A stretch of DNA of 38,572 bases from Pseudomonadota bacterium. Lineage in GTDB: Bacteria > Desulfobacterota > Binatia > UBA12015. A model generated the notes under the pieces. That model had not been told where the DNA came from. It searched no databases and was given only the letters and a program-made list of their open reading frames with translations. The position numbers and the translations under genes are program-made. The stretch spans positions 1-38,572 of the forward strand of contig SXLG01000154.1 of the NCBI GenBank assembly GCA_005777805.1, in the 5' to 3' direction. Below are positions 8,057-16,213 of this stretch, piece after piece (the first letter of the stretch is position 1; each line of letters starts with the position of its first letter).

Positions 8057-9660
8057 CAGCGCCGCAGGCCGGGATCCCGTTGGGTGACGCGGGCGCGCAC
8101 CGTGTAGACGCCGTCACCCGAAAGAATCCCGCCGCGAGCGAAGAGCCGGCCACCTTGCCAATTCGAGAGTCCGAGTTCGGGCTCATCAAGCGCATACTGC
8201 CCATCGACCCAGCGGGTAAAGCCGTTGCCCACGAACGGAGCGTTGATGGTCGCAAAGAAACGGGCGTGCTCCGCGGGATCGGTGCTCGCAAGACTCGCGA
8301 CGAACTGCGGGCTGTATCGGTTGAAGAGATCGACGGCGTGGGCGACATCATCGACCACGACGAACGTGCACTCGGGGGTCTCCTCCCATTCCCATTCACT
8401 GCCGAGTTCATCGGCCCCGAGCAGGGTCGCTTGTGGCTCGCGCACGTAGCCTGAGGCCCGGCGCACCCCGACCTCGCGCTGGAAGAGTTCCCCCGGCAAC
8501 GCCGCTTCGCTGCCCGGGACCACGTGCAGGCGGAAGGCCTGACCGCGGCGCTCACCCGCCCTGCCCACCGCCGCCAGAAAAACCGGCACCAGATCCGCGG
8601 TCCGGCTGCGGACGATGGCGCAAACGTTGAGCGTGTTGCACACCTTGCGATCGAGCGAGTTCTCTACCGCCGCCCCGAATATCTCGGCCTCGGCCCTCTC
8701 CCCCGCGACCAGCCAGGCTCCGCCCGTGCCGTGCAGGCTCGCCGGAACTCCGGCCTGACGCGCGAGTGCGCCGAGCGTTGCGACGGCCGGACCCGAGCCG
8801 CGGGCCACGGCGAGCGCCAGTCTCGAATCGCAGAAAAGGGCCTGGCCAGCCGCGTGCGTGGGACTGTCGATCAGCGAAACCGCGCCCGCCGGCAGTCCCG
8901 ACTCGGCGCGCGCAGGCTCGAGTGCCAGCGCCATGAGGGCGCGCGCCGTGCCCAGCGCGTCGCTGCCGATCCGGAAGACGACAGCGTTGCCACTGCGCAG
9001 GACACCGGTCGCGTCAGCCACTACATTAGGACGCCCCTCGAAAACAAAGCCGACGACACCGAGTGCTGCACCCACCAACTCGACCGTCCAGCCCGGATGC
9101 TCGACCGTCCGCAGGATCGCCCCGCGCCGACTCGGAGCGTCGATCCAGCCGCGCAGACCTGACACCATCGCGTCGCGCAACGCACCGTCGGCCAAAAGGC
9201 GCGTCGTCGATCGGCCGCGCACCCGCGCCGATTCCATATCTTCTTCATTGACGCGACGGATCTCCGTCCAGATCCGCTCGTCCTCGAGGCGGGCCGCGAA
9301 GCCCCCGAAGAAAGCCGCGATCGCCGCCTCGGACACGCTCCCCATACCCTGGAACGCACCCAGCGCCCGGTCGACAGCCCCCCGCGCCACACTCCGCTCC
9401 GCGGCAGGGAGGTGGAGCAGCTCGGCTGTGGCCCCGCCGGCCGCAACGGCCACGACGGCATCGCCTGGCCGGAAAGCCCGGGCGAGTTCGGGCGAGACCT
9501 CGACCCAACGATCGCCGCCGAGAAGCAGGCGCTCCCCAGCGCGGAGACTTTCGAGAACGTGCATCATGGCCGCAGGCCAGCATCGGTCCGCCAACGCCCG
9601 GCCGCAAGCCAACCACGGCTCGGCGCCACCACAAACGTCACACGCGCTCCCGCTGCGCAT
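8056..9660 (-). CDS. ProA-like (glutamate-5-semialdehyde dehydrogenase-related) aldehyde dehydrogenase
   Basis: A 534-aa NAD(P)-dependent aldehyde dehydrogenase-superfamily protein closest in pattern to ProA, which reduces gamma-glutamyl phosphate. Supporting segments: GFVFEGRPNVVADATGVLRS (about 204-223; ProA has IYESRPNVT..A), KVCNTLN with the presumed catalytic Cys341, and the C-terminal ASLASTDPAEHARFF then LGLSN..GGRLFARGGI, like ProA's ALHARGPMGL. ProA is normally about 415-420 aa; this protein is over 100 aa longer at its N-terminus, including four cysteines in the first 27 residues (CDVC...C...C). The ATG at 9660 is supported by GAGGGA five bases upstream; ATG-ATG at 9570 would drop the Cys segment. 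It may be a carboxyl-phosphate or acyl reductase of another pathway; no proB neighbour is present. Confidence 0.75.
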   Translation of the reverse strand: MRSGSACDVCGGAEPWLACGRALADRCWPAAMMHVLESLRAGERLLLGGDRWVEVSPELARAFRPGDAVVAVAAGGATAELLHLPAAERSVARGAVDRALGAFQGMGSVSEAAIAAFFGGFAARLEDERIWTEIRRVNEEDMESARVRGRSTTRLLADGALRDAMVSGLRGWIDAPSRRGAILRTVEHPGWTVELVGAALGVVGFVFEGRPNVVADATGVLRSGNAVVFRIGSDALGTARALMALALEPARAESGLPAGAVSLIDSPTHAAGQALFCDSRLALAVARGSGPAVATLGALARQAGVPASLHGTGGAWLVAGERAEAEIFGAAVENSLDRKVCNTLNVCAIVRSRTADLVPVFLAAVGRAGERRGQAFRLHVVPGSEAALPGELFQREVGVRRASGYVREPQATLLGADELGSEWEWEETPECTFVVVDDVAHAVDLFNRYSPQFVASLASTDPAEHARFFATINAPFVGNGFTRWVDGQYALDEPELGLSNWQGGRLFARGGILSGDGVYTVRARVTQRDPGLRR

Positions 9661-9772
9661 GCCGTCCCTCGCGGAGCCCCTTGCCGCGAGCGGCTGGGCG
9701 CGTGACGCTCGTGGCCGCGTGGAGCCCTCGTCGCGCCCGCGCTCGGATCCTCCCGGTGCGGTCCGCCCCGCC

Positions 9773-9795
9773 GGGCCGGCACACCGTGCCGGCCC
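9773..9795 (-). terminator. Strong hairpin between the SDR and ProA-like genes
   Basis: A perfect 10-bp inverted repeat, GGGCCGGCAC-ACC-GTGCCGGCCC, sits about 90 nt downstream of the SDR stop and about 110 nt upstream of the ProA-like start, both on the minus strand. It probably ends or attenuates SDR transcription. No T-run follows. The motif CACCGTGCCGGCC recurs at about 9839. Confidence 0.5.
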
Positions 9796-9885
9796 CCCAC
9801 CCGCACCCGCGCAGACGACTCAGACGAGTCCGTCCCGCCCACCGTGCCGGCCACCGGTCGCGCCGCACCGGGCCGTGTGCGCCGA

Positions 9886-10638
9886 TCAGAGAGCGCGGGC
9901 CATGCCGCCGTCGATCACGACCACCTCGCCGGTGACAAGGTCGTTGCGCAGGAGGTCCAGCACCAGGCGCGCAACGTCCTCGGGCTGGCAGATCCGGTGC
10001 AGGAGCGCGCGTTTCTCGGCGAACTCCCGGACCAGCGCGTACTCGGGCCGCTCCTGCCACCAGCGGGTGTCGATGAAACCCGGCGCGACGGTGTTGATCC
10101 GGACCTCGGGCGCCAGGACGCGGGCGAGAGTCACTGTCAAATTATTGAGCGCCGCCTTGGAGGCACAGTATGGCAGCGAGCTGCCGATGCCGTGCACGCC
10201 GGCAATGCTGCCGATGTTGACCACGGCCCCGCGGGCCTGGCGCAGATATGGCGCTGCGGCACGAATAACGTTGAAGGGGCCCTTGAGATTGACGCCCAGA
10301 ACCCGATCCCAGGCGGCGTCGTCAAGGCCATCGAGATCGGCGTGCGGCACCTGCACCGTGATTCCGGCGCTGTTCACCACCATATCGAGACCGCCGAGGT
10401 CGGCCACGACCCGCTCGACCATGGCGCGCACCGCACCCGCGTCGGCGACGTCGGCCGCGACCGCGAGCGCACGCACGCCGAGCTGGCGCGCCTCGTCCGC
10501 CGTCGCTCGCGCCGCGTGTTCGGAGCGCGAGTAATTGACCGCGACCGCCGCGCCAGCCCGTGCCAGATCGAGCACGACCGCGCGCCCCACCCCCGTGCCG
10601 CCGCCGGTGACCAGCGCACACCTTCCGGCGAGATCCAT
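9886..10638 (-). CDS. Short-chain dehydrogenase/reductase (FabG-like SDR)
   Basis: A 250-aa classical SDR, cytosolic and NAD(P)H-dependent, with all key elements: the cofactor motif TGGGTGVG (11-18), ADV near 62-64, NSAG (89-92) in place of NNAG, catalytic Ser144 and Y157-CAS-K161, and the C-terminal VTGEVVVIDGGMARAL typical of FabG-like enzymes. NYSRS after the second beta strand suggests NADP preference, as in FabG. The ATG at 10638 gives the normal family start (MDLAGRCALVTGG); the ORF-track start at 10830 adds 64 residues of Arg-rich, non-homologous sequence. It lies in the same direction as the ProA-like gene but is separated from it by 225 bp with a strong hairpin. Substrate cannot be deduced. 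Confidence 0.92.
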   Translation of the reverse strand: MDLAGRCALVTGGGTGVGRAVVLDLARAGAAVAVNYSRSEHAARATADEARQLGVRALAVAADVADAGAVRAMVERVVADLGGLDMVVNSAGITVQVPHADLDGLDDAAWDRVLGVNLKGPFNVIRAAAPYLRQARGAVVNIGSIAGVHGIGSSLPYCASKAALNNLTVTLARVLAPEVRINTVAPGFIDTRWWQERPEYALVREFAEKRALLHRICQPEDVARLVLDLLRNDLVTGEVVVIDGGMARAL

Positions 10639-10836
10639 GCCGGGCGCATAGCGGCCGAGCCCGAACGCACCAAGCGCCAGCTTGCCACCACGCCGTCGCT
10701 GCCGTCGCCGTTGCCCCGAGCATGGGCGCCCCAGCCGCCGGCTTGCCGCCAGAGACAGGAGAGGCTGATCCGCCCACATTCTGGGACGATCTAAGTCTTC
10801 CTCCGGGAAAATACCTAGGACGACCAACATTCCCCG

Positions 10837-10866
10837 TTGACCAAGGTCTGAACAGCCTGCTCTGAT
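10837..10866 (+). promoter_or_regulatory. Candidate sigma-70 promoter for the solenoid gene
   Basis: TTGACC (10837) and TCTGAT (10861) are separated by 18 bp in a locally AT-richer part of the SDR/solenoid divergent region (10639-10935). The expected transcript start near 10873 lies after the ORF-track GTG at 10867 and 60 bp before GTG 10936, which favours the latter as translation start. The region also holds a low-GC stretch (about 10790-10835) that I could not assign. Confidence 0.35.
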
Positions 10867-10935
10867 GTGGGTCTGTCAGCCCGACGGAGGCAGAGGATCG
10901 TGCGACGGACGTCCGGCGCACACTGGGGGGGCGCG

Positions 10936-12960
10936 GTGAAAGCATTTCAGAACTCGAGAGGTGGATCCCGAGCAGCGCAGGCGTCGTGGCGACTGGTCTG
11001 GCTCTGCCTTCCCCTCGGTCTCGTCCCGGCCGCCGCTGGCGCGACTACGGTCGCCGACTTCGCCGCCTTCGGTTCGGCCTCGTGCCTCATCGGCTACCAG
11101 GCCGAAGTGACGGACAGTGCGGCGCCCGGCGATATCGCGTCGCTCCTCGTCGGCGGGATGGGCAACGTGGACGTGCGGCTCGGTGCGATCGTCGGCGGGG
11201 TGCGGGCGGGCAATAGCCTCCACCTCGGCAAGGGCGCAGGCGCGGGATTCGCCCTCATCCGCGGCGATACGATCGGCAACGCCGACATCGAGATCGTGCA
11301 GGGGGCCACGGTTCAGGGGGACGTCGACGGCGGCTCGACGGTCCTGGTGGGCCAGAACGGCCACGTGACAGGTGACGTCACTGCGGGCGCCGGAATCACC
11401 GTCGATCCGACGGCCGTCGTCGGGGGCACGCTCGCTCCCTTCTCGACCCCGGCCAGCGTCCCCAACATCGCACTGCCGGCCGTCAGCACCATCACCCCCG
11501 GCGTCACGGCGGTGGGCAACGGCACTTCCGGGCAAACGGTCGCGCCGGTTCCGGGAGCCTGGAGTACGCTCCACGTCGGCGCGTCGAGCCAGGTTTCGCT
11601 CTCGGCCGGCGAATACCATTTCTCGAGCATTGACATCGGCCAGAACTCCACGCTCGTGCTCAACGTCGGCGCGGGCCAGGAGATCGCGATCCTCGTGGCG
11701 GGCGACGTCGACATCGGCAACGCGCTCTCGATCCGCATCGGCGACGGCACCGGCGACCAGGACGCGCGGCGCAAGGAGACCGCGCCGCGGGTCTACCTCG
11801 AGACGCACGGGCGCTTCCTCTTGCAGCAAAACGGCCAGTGGGTCGGGACCGCCGTCGCGCCCTTCGACGAGGTCGTCTTTGGCACCTCGACGCACGTCTG
11901 GGGTGCCGGGTACGGCGTGCAAGTCGAGCTCCGACAGGGCGCGCTGCTCGATTACGACGCAGCCGACCGCTTCTCGGGGCCGGACGCCGTCTTCCCGCGC
12001 ATCGACCTGGCTTTGTATGCCGAGGACGATGTCGTCGTGGGTCGCGACGTCGTGGTCGATTTCGCAGCTCCGGTCGGGGCCAATCACGACATCAAGGTCA
12101 AACGGGGCGGACAAACCGGCTCGGTACGCGCCGGCGGCAAGCTCTTCACCGGGCTCGACGCCGAGATCCATGGCTCACAGATCGGCAACCGAAGAGTCTA
12201 CGTCCGGCGGGGTTCGCACGTGCTGGGCTCGGTCGATGGCGGCACGACCCACGGCCGCATCGTTCTCGGTCCCGAGAGTTCCATCGAGGGCGTCGTGAAC
12301 TCGGCAGGCGACGTTCTACAGCAGGCCGGGGCCACGGTGACCTGCGGCACGCCGCCCTGCATCTTCGAGAACTCGGCGGAAACGGCTTTCCATTCCTCGC
12401 TCGACCTCGAGGCGGTGATCGGACCAGCGACCGACGTGGCCGGCGCGCTGGCCGCAGTACCCGGTCGTCCCGATATCGATCGGTCGCGCGGCATCTCGAC
12501 CACGCTGGCCCCGGGCGTCTACGGGACGCTCTCCCTCGGTGCGCGCAACGGTCTCAGCCTGTCGTCGGGCGAGTACTTCTTCGAATCGATCCAGGCCGGC
12601 GAAGGGCTCGCTCTGGAACTCGATCTGAGCGGGGGCGAGATCGCGATTTTCGTGCTCGGCAACGCCATCTTCGGACATGACCTGACGGTCGAGGTGACTG
12701 GCGACGACGCCACCGGCATCTTCCTCGAGGTACAGGGCCCGCGCGTGCTCTTCGGGAGTGGTGGCCAGTGGATCGGCACCATCTGGGCGACCGGCGGCGA
12801 TGTCATCTTCGGCCAGGGGACCACGCTCACCGGGGCAATCTTCGCCGGGCGCGACATCGTGCTCAAACGCGACAACAGCGTCGTGTTCGCGCTCGCCGAC
12901 CGTCTCCTCATCTCGGGATCGCCCAGTGGCGCCTTCCTCGAGGGCGAGATCGTCTACTGA
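10936..12960 (+). CDS. Secreted beta-solenoid (bactofilin-like) protein with duplicated halves
   Basis: A 674-aa exported protein of unknown function. GTG 10936 leads into a signal peptide (basic start, then RLVWLCLPLGLVPAAAGA). The rest is glycine/valine-rich with short repeating strands (for example VLVGQNGHVTGDVTAGAGI) typical of right-handed beta-helix or bactofilin-like folds. Two homologous halves are visible. Each has a solenoid part (..SVDGG.. / ..DVDGG..) followed by a second domain: N-half LHVGASSQVSLSAGEYHFSS, with EIAILVAGDVDIGN and GQWVGTAVAP; C-half LSLGARNGLSLSSGEYFFES, with EIAIFVLGNAIFGH and GQWIGTIWAT. The C-terminus has no recognised sorting signal. Such proteins are often surface or appendage-associated in related bacteria, but the role here is open. 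A short hairpin follows the stop. Confidence 0.8.
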   Translation: MKAFQNSRGGSRAAQASWRLVWLCLPLGLVPAAAGATTVADFAAFGSASCLIGYQAEVTDSAAPGDIASLLVGGMGNVDVRLGAIVGGVRAGNSLHLGKGAGAGFALIRGDTIGNADIEIVQGATVQGDVDGGSTVLVGQNGHVTGDVTAGAGITVDPTAVVGGTLAPFSTPASVPNIALPAVSTITPGVTAVGNGTSGQTVAPVPGAWSTLHVGASSQVSLSAGEYHFSSIDIGQNSTLVLNVGAGQEIAILVAGDVDIGNALSIRIGDGTGDQDARRKETAPRVYLETHGRFLLQQNGQWVGTAVAPFDEVVFGTSTHVWGAGYGVQVELRQGALLDYDAADRFSGPDAVFPRIDLALYAEDDVVVGRDVVVDFAAPVGANHDIKVKRGGQTGSVRAGGKLFTGLDAEIHGSQIGNRRVYVRRGSHVLGSVDGGTTHGRIVLGPESSIEGVVNSAGDVLQQAGATVTCGTPPCIFENSAETAFHSSLDLEAVIGPATDVAGALAAVPGRPDIDRSRGISTTLAPGVYGTLSLGARNGLSLSSGEYFFESIQAGEGLALELDLSGGEIAIFVLGNAIFGHDLTVEVTGDDATGIFLEVQGPRVLFGSGGQWIGTIWATGGDVIFGQGTTLTGAIFAGRDIVLKRDNSVVFALADRLLISGSPSGAFLEGEIVY

Positions 12961-12989
12961 CCCGCACACGAATCCGTTCCGAGTGCGGG
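12961..12989 (+). terminator. Hairpin after the solenoid gene
   Basis: CCCGCAC and GTGCGGG form a perfect 7-bp stem with a 15-nt loop, beginning immediately after the TGA stop. There is no T-run. It lies 24 nt before the next gene and may be a weak terminator. Confidence 0.4.
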
Positions 12990-13012
12990 CTGCGATCCGC
13001 TATGAGGGGGCC

Positions 13013-13999
13013 ATGGCCTCTGTCCAGACCGTCACCGGAACCTGCGCGCTGGAGGATCTCGGCCGGACGCTCGTGCACGAGCACCTGCTGGTGGGATACC
13101 CGGGCTGGCAGATGGATGCGCTCGCGCCCCGCTTCGACCGGCGCGAGGCTTACCGTCGCGCCGTCGACATGCTGGTCCAGGTACGGGAGCAGCACGGTCT
13201 CCGTACCCTGCTCGACCCCTGCCCGATGGATCTTGGCCGCGACGTTGAGTTCATGGCCGAGGTCTCACAGGCTTCCGGGCTGCAGATCATCTGCACCACC
13301 GGCGCCTATTTCGAGGAACAGGGTCTCACCTATACCTTTCGCAATTTGCCCCTCGACGACATCGCCGCGATCTACGAAAAGGAGATCACCACCGGCGTGG
13401 GTGAAACGGAGATCCGGGCCGGGGCCATCAAGGTCGCGACCGGCTCGCATCGCGTGAGCGACTACGAGCGCAAGCTGCTTACCGCAGCGGCCCGGGCCTC
13501 GGTGCGCTGCAGCGTGCCGATCATCACCCACACGCAGGAGGGCACCTGCGGGCTCGAACAGATCGCGATCCTCACGGCGGCGGGCGTGCCGGCCGGCAGG
13601 ATTCTGGTCGGACACTCCGACGGCATCGACGATCCCGCCTACCACCGGCGCATCGTGGCCGCCGGAGCTTTCATCGGTTTCGATCGCCTCGGAATCGAGG
13701 TCATCCTGCCCGACGAGATCCGTCTCAGGAACATCGCGAGCCTGGTCAGCGACGGCCACGGCGACCGCATCTGCCTCTCGCACGACGCCTGTATCGGCGC
13801 CTGGCTTGGCCGCCCGATCTTCGCGCCCGAGACGCCGATCGACCCGTCGCAGATCGCGCTCTTGCTACCGAACTGGAGCCCGCTGCACCTCTTCACGCGC
13901 GTGATCCCGCGCCTGCGCGAACTCGGCGTCTCCGCCGCGGCGATCATCAAGATGACCGACGAGAACCCGGCCCGCTGGTTCGGCGCAGCACGCGGGTAG
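13013..13999 (+). CDS. Phosphotriesterase-family metal-dependent hydrolase
   Basis: A 328-aa TIM-barrel amidohydrolase of the phosphotriesterase/lactonase family, which uses a binuclear metal centre to open lactones or hydrolyse phosphoesters. All metal ligands are visible: H22-E-H24 in VHEHLL, carbamylated Lys140 in AIKVATG, His173 in ITHTQEG, His201 in VGHSDG and Asp258 in LSHDAC. Length matches the family (about 320-350 aa). ATG 13013 gives MASVQTVTGTCALEDLGRTLVHEH, the usual distance to the HxH motif; the ORF-track start at 12758 overlaps the solenoid gene. It ends in TAG, which shows that TAG is a true stop in this genome. The native substrate is probably a lactone or similar ester (family inference). 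Confidence 0.9.
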   Translation: MASVQTVTGTCALEDLGRTLVHEHLLVGYPGWQMDALAPRFDRREAYRRAVDMLVQVREQHGLRTLLDPCPMDLGRDVEFMAEVSQASGLQIICTTGAYFEEQGLTYTFRNLPLDDIAAIYEKEITTGVGETEIRAGAIKVATGSHRVSDYERKLLTAAARASVRCSVPIITHTQEGTCGLEQIAILTAAGVPAGRILVGHSDGIDDPAYHRRIVAAGAFIGFDRLGIEVILPDEIRLRNIASLVSDGHGDRICLSHDACIGAWLGRPIFAPETPIDPSQIALLLPNWSPLHLFTRVIPRLRELGVSAAAIIKMTDENPARWFGAARG

Positions 14000-14023
14000 C
14001 GCCGGGCGTTTTGTCCGCCCCTG

Positions 14024-15979
14024 GTGGCGGTATACGACGGCGCCGTGTCCGCACCCCTCTCACCCGAGGCGCACGCGCAAGGCAGAACCGGGAGAACACC
14101 GACCGAGCCCAGCGCGCCGGGAGCGAGCGCGCTGACGCTGGGCGCTCTCGGGGTGGTCTTCGGCGACATCGGGACCTCCCCCCTCTACGCCTTCCGCGCG
14201 TGCATCCGCCTCACCACCGACGGCACGCCGACGCCGGCGGAGGTGCTGGGCATCCTCTCGCTGATCGTCTGGGCACTCGTGCTCGTGGTCTCCGTCAAGT
14301 ACCTCGCCCTGGTCGTGCGTGCCGACAATCAGGGGGAAGGGGGCGTGCTCGCGCTGGCGGCTCTCGCCCTCGGCGGGCACGGCCAGCGCGTAGGAGGACC
14401 CCGGCGCGGCCTGCTGCTCGCGCTGGGAATGACCGGCGCTGCGCTGCTCTATGGCGACGGCGCAATCACGCCTGCAATTTCAGTGCTGTCTGCGGTCGAG
14501 GGCCTCGGCATCGTGACCGACCGCCTCGATCCGTGGGTCCTGCCCATCACGGTTCTCCTGCTGGCCGGCCTCTTCGGCCTCCAGAGCCGAGGCACGGGCC
14601 GGATTTCGCGTCTCTTCGGACCCGCGATGGCCCTCTGGTTCATCGTGATCGGCGCGCTCGGGGCAGCCACCATCGTCCGGGAGCCGGGCGTGCTCGCCGC
14701 ACTCGACCCGCGCTGGGCCGTCCGCTTCATGGCCGAGCATGCCAGTGGTGCTCTGACCACGCTCACCGGCGTGGTGCTCGCGGTGACGGGCGCCGAGGCT
14801 CTTTACGCCGATCTGGGCCACTTCGGGCGCCGTCCCATCCAGCGTGGCTGGTATGCTGTCGTGCTGCCCGGCCTGCTCCTCAACTATCTCGGTCAAGGCG
14901 CATTGTTGCTGCAAGCGCAGACCCCCGGCGATCACCCTTTCTACGACCTGGCCCCCTCCGTCCTCCGGCTGCCGCTGGTGGTGCTGGCGACGCTCGCCAC
15001 GGTGATCGCGTCGCAGGCCCTCATCACCGGCGCATTCTCGCTCACTCAGCAAGCCGTCCATCTCCGCCTGCTACCGCGCCTCGGGGTGATCCACACTTCG
15101 CGCTTCACGCGCGGGCGCATCTACCTGCCGGCCGTCAACTGGACTCTCGCTGCGCTCTCGATCGGGATCGTCATCGGCTTTCGCACCTCGAATGCGCTCG
15201 CCGCGGCCTACGGCATCGCCGTCACCGGCACGATGGTCGTCACCAGCCTGCTCTTCGCGCATGCCGCTCGCGCACGCTTCGGTTGGCCACGTATGATCGT
15301 GGGACTCGTCACCTCGCTGCTGCTGGCGATCGACCTCCCCTTCTTTGTCGCCAACCTCGACAAGCTCGATTCCGGAGGCTGGGTACCGCTCGGGATCGCA
15401 ACGACGATCTTCGTCACCATGGACACCTGGCAGCGCGGCTGGCGCGCACTCGAGCGCCGCTTGAGCACGCTGCATCCCAGCCTCGATGCCGTGCTCGACG
15501 GGCTTGAGAGGCACCCCGCCATCCGGCTGCCGGGTACGGCCGTGTACCTCACGAGCAATCTGCGCACGCCGCCGCTCGCCCTGCTGAGCGATCTGCTCGT
15601 CCGGGGGGCGCTGCATGAGCGCGTCGTGTTGCTCTCGATGGCCACAGTCGATCGACCCCGAGTGAGCGCGGACGAGCGGGTGGAGGTCGAAGCGCTGCGC
15701 TGCGGCTTCGTGCGCGGCGCGGTGCATGTCGGATTCACCGAGAATCTCCGACTTGACGACCTGGTCGCGGCTTGCGCGATGCGCGGGCTGCCGCTCCGGC
15801 CCGACGAGAGCTGGTACCTCGTCTCGCGTCTTGCCGTGCTCCCCGGAGCGGACCGCGCGCTGCCGCGCTGGCGGACGCGCTTCTTCGGGGTGCTGCTGCG
15901 CAACGCCAGCTCACTCGTGGACAGCCTCCAGATTCCCGACGGCCGCTTCGTCGAGCTGCGCATCCGCGTCGATCTCTGA
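14024..15979 (+). CDS. kup: Kup-type potassium uptake protein
   Basis: A 651-aa inner-membrane K+/H+ symporter of the KUP/HAK/KT family. The N-terminal signature TLGALGVVFGDIGTSPLYAF (about residues 38-57) is diagnostic. About twelve hydrophobic segments follow, including the motif LYGDGAITPAISVLSAVEGL, and then a soluble C-terminal domain of about 150 residues (VYLTSNLRTPPLALLSDLL, and a later VHVGFTENLRLDDL). Length agrees with bacterial Kup proteins (about 620-650 aa). The start is uncertain: GTG 14024 follows the ORF track, and GTG 14045 would shorten it by seven residues; neither has a strong Shine-Dalgarno. It is 24 bp after the phosphotriesterase-family gene, so cotranscription is likely. 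A strong hairpin lies 190 bp downstream. Confidence 0.95.
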   Translation: MAVYDGAVSAPLSPEAHAQGRTGRTPTEPSAPGASALTLGALGVVFGDIGTSPLYAFRACIRLTTDGTPTPAEVLGILSLIVWALVLVVSVKYLALVVRADNQGEGGVLALAALALGGHGQRVGGPRRGLLLALGMTGAALLYGDGAITPAISVLSAVEGLGIVTDRLDPWVLPITVLLLAGLFGLQSRGTGRISRLFGPAMALWFIVIGALGAATIVREPGVLAALDPRWAVRFMAEHASGALTTLTGVVLAVTGAEALYADLGHFGRRPIQRGWYAVVLPGLLLNYLGQGALLLQAQTPGDHPFYDLAPSVLRLPLVVLATLATVIASQALITGAFSLTQQAVHLRLLPRLGVIHTSRFTRGRIYLPAVNWTLAALSIGIVIGFRTSNALAAAYGIAVTGTMVVTSLLFAHAARARFGWPRMIVGLVTSLLLAIDLPFFVANLDKLDSGGWVPLGIATTIFVTMDTWQRGWRALERRLSTLHPSLDAVLDGLERHPAIRLPGTAVYLTSNLRTPPLALLSDLLVRGALHERVVLLSMATVDRPRVSADERVEVEALRCGFVRGAVHVGFTENLRLDDLVAACAMRGLPLRPDESWYLVSRLAVLPGADRALPRWRTRFFGVLLRNASSLVDSLQIPDGRFVELRIRVDL

Positions 15980-16169
15980 ATCGCGGTCGGCGGTGGCGCG
16001 GGCGGCCGACCCCGGTCGCGCTTCGGTCGGGTCGATCGACGCACTACGGCGACATCGGCCCGGTTCACGCTGGTCACGCGCCGCCAAACACGAGCGCCCC
16101 GGTAGCAACGAGCGAATTCGCGCGTCGACCGAACCGGGGCGCTGCTCTCCCTCCTCCCGGAGAGAGGCC

Positions 16170-16201
16170 GGCGGCGCGAGCCCGTCCAGGCTCGCACCGC
16201 C
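16170..16201. terminator. Bidirectional hairpin between kup and the Cys-rich gene
   Basis: Two 13-nt arms (GGCGGCGCGAGCC / GGCTCGCACCGCC) pair with a single C-A mismatch around a 6-nt loop. The hairpin lies between two convergent genes, 12 bp before the end of the minus-strand Cys-rich gene, so it can serve both. A smaller CTCTCC/GGAGAG hairpin lies just upstream (about 16145-16164). Confidence 0.65.
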
Positions 16202-16213
16202 TTCTACGGAAAC

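Noticed and set aside
10790-10835. AT-richer stretch between the SDR and solenoid genes as a riboswitch or insertion-sequence end
   Set aside because: No known aptamer consensus or terminal inverted repeats could be recognised; it is more simply promoter DNA.
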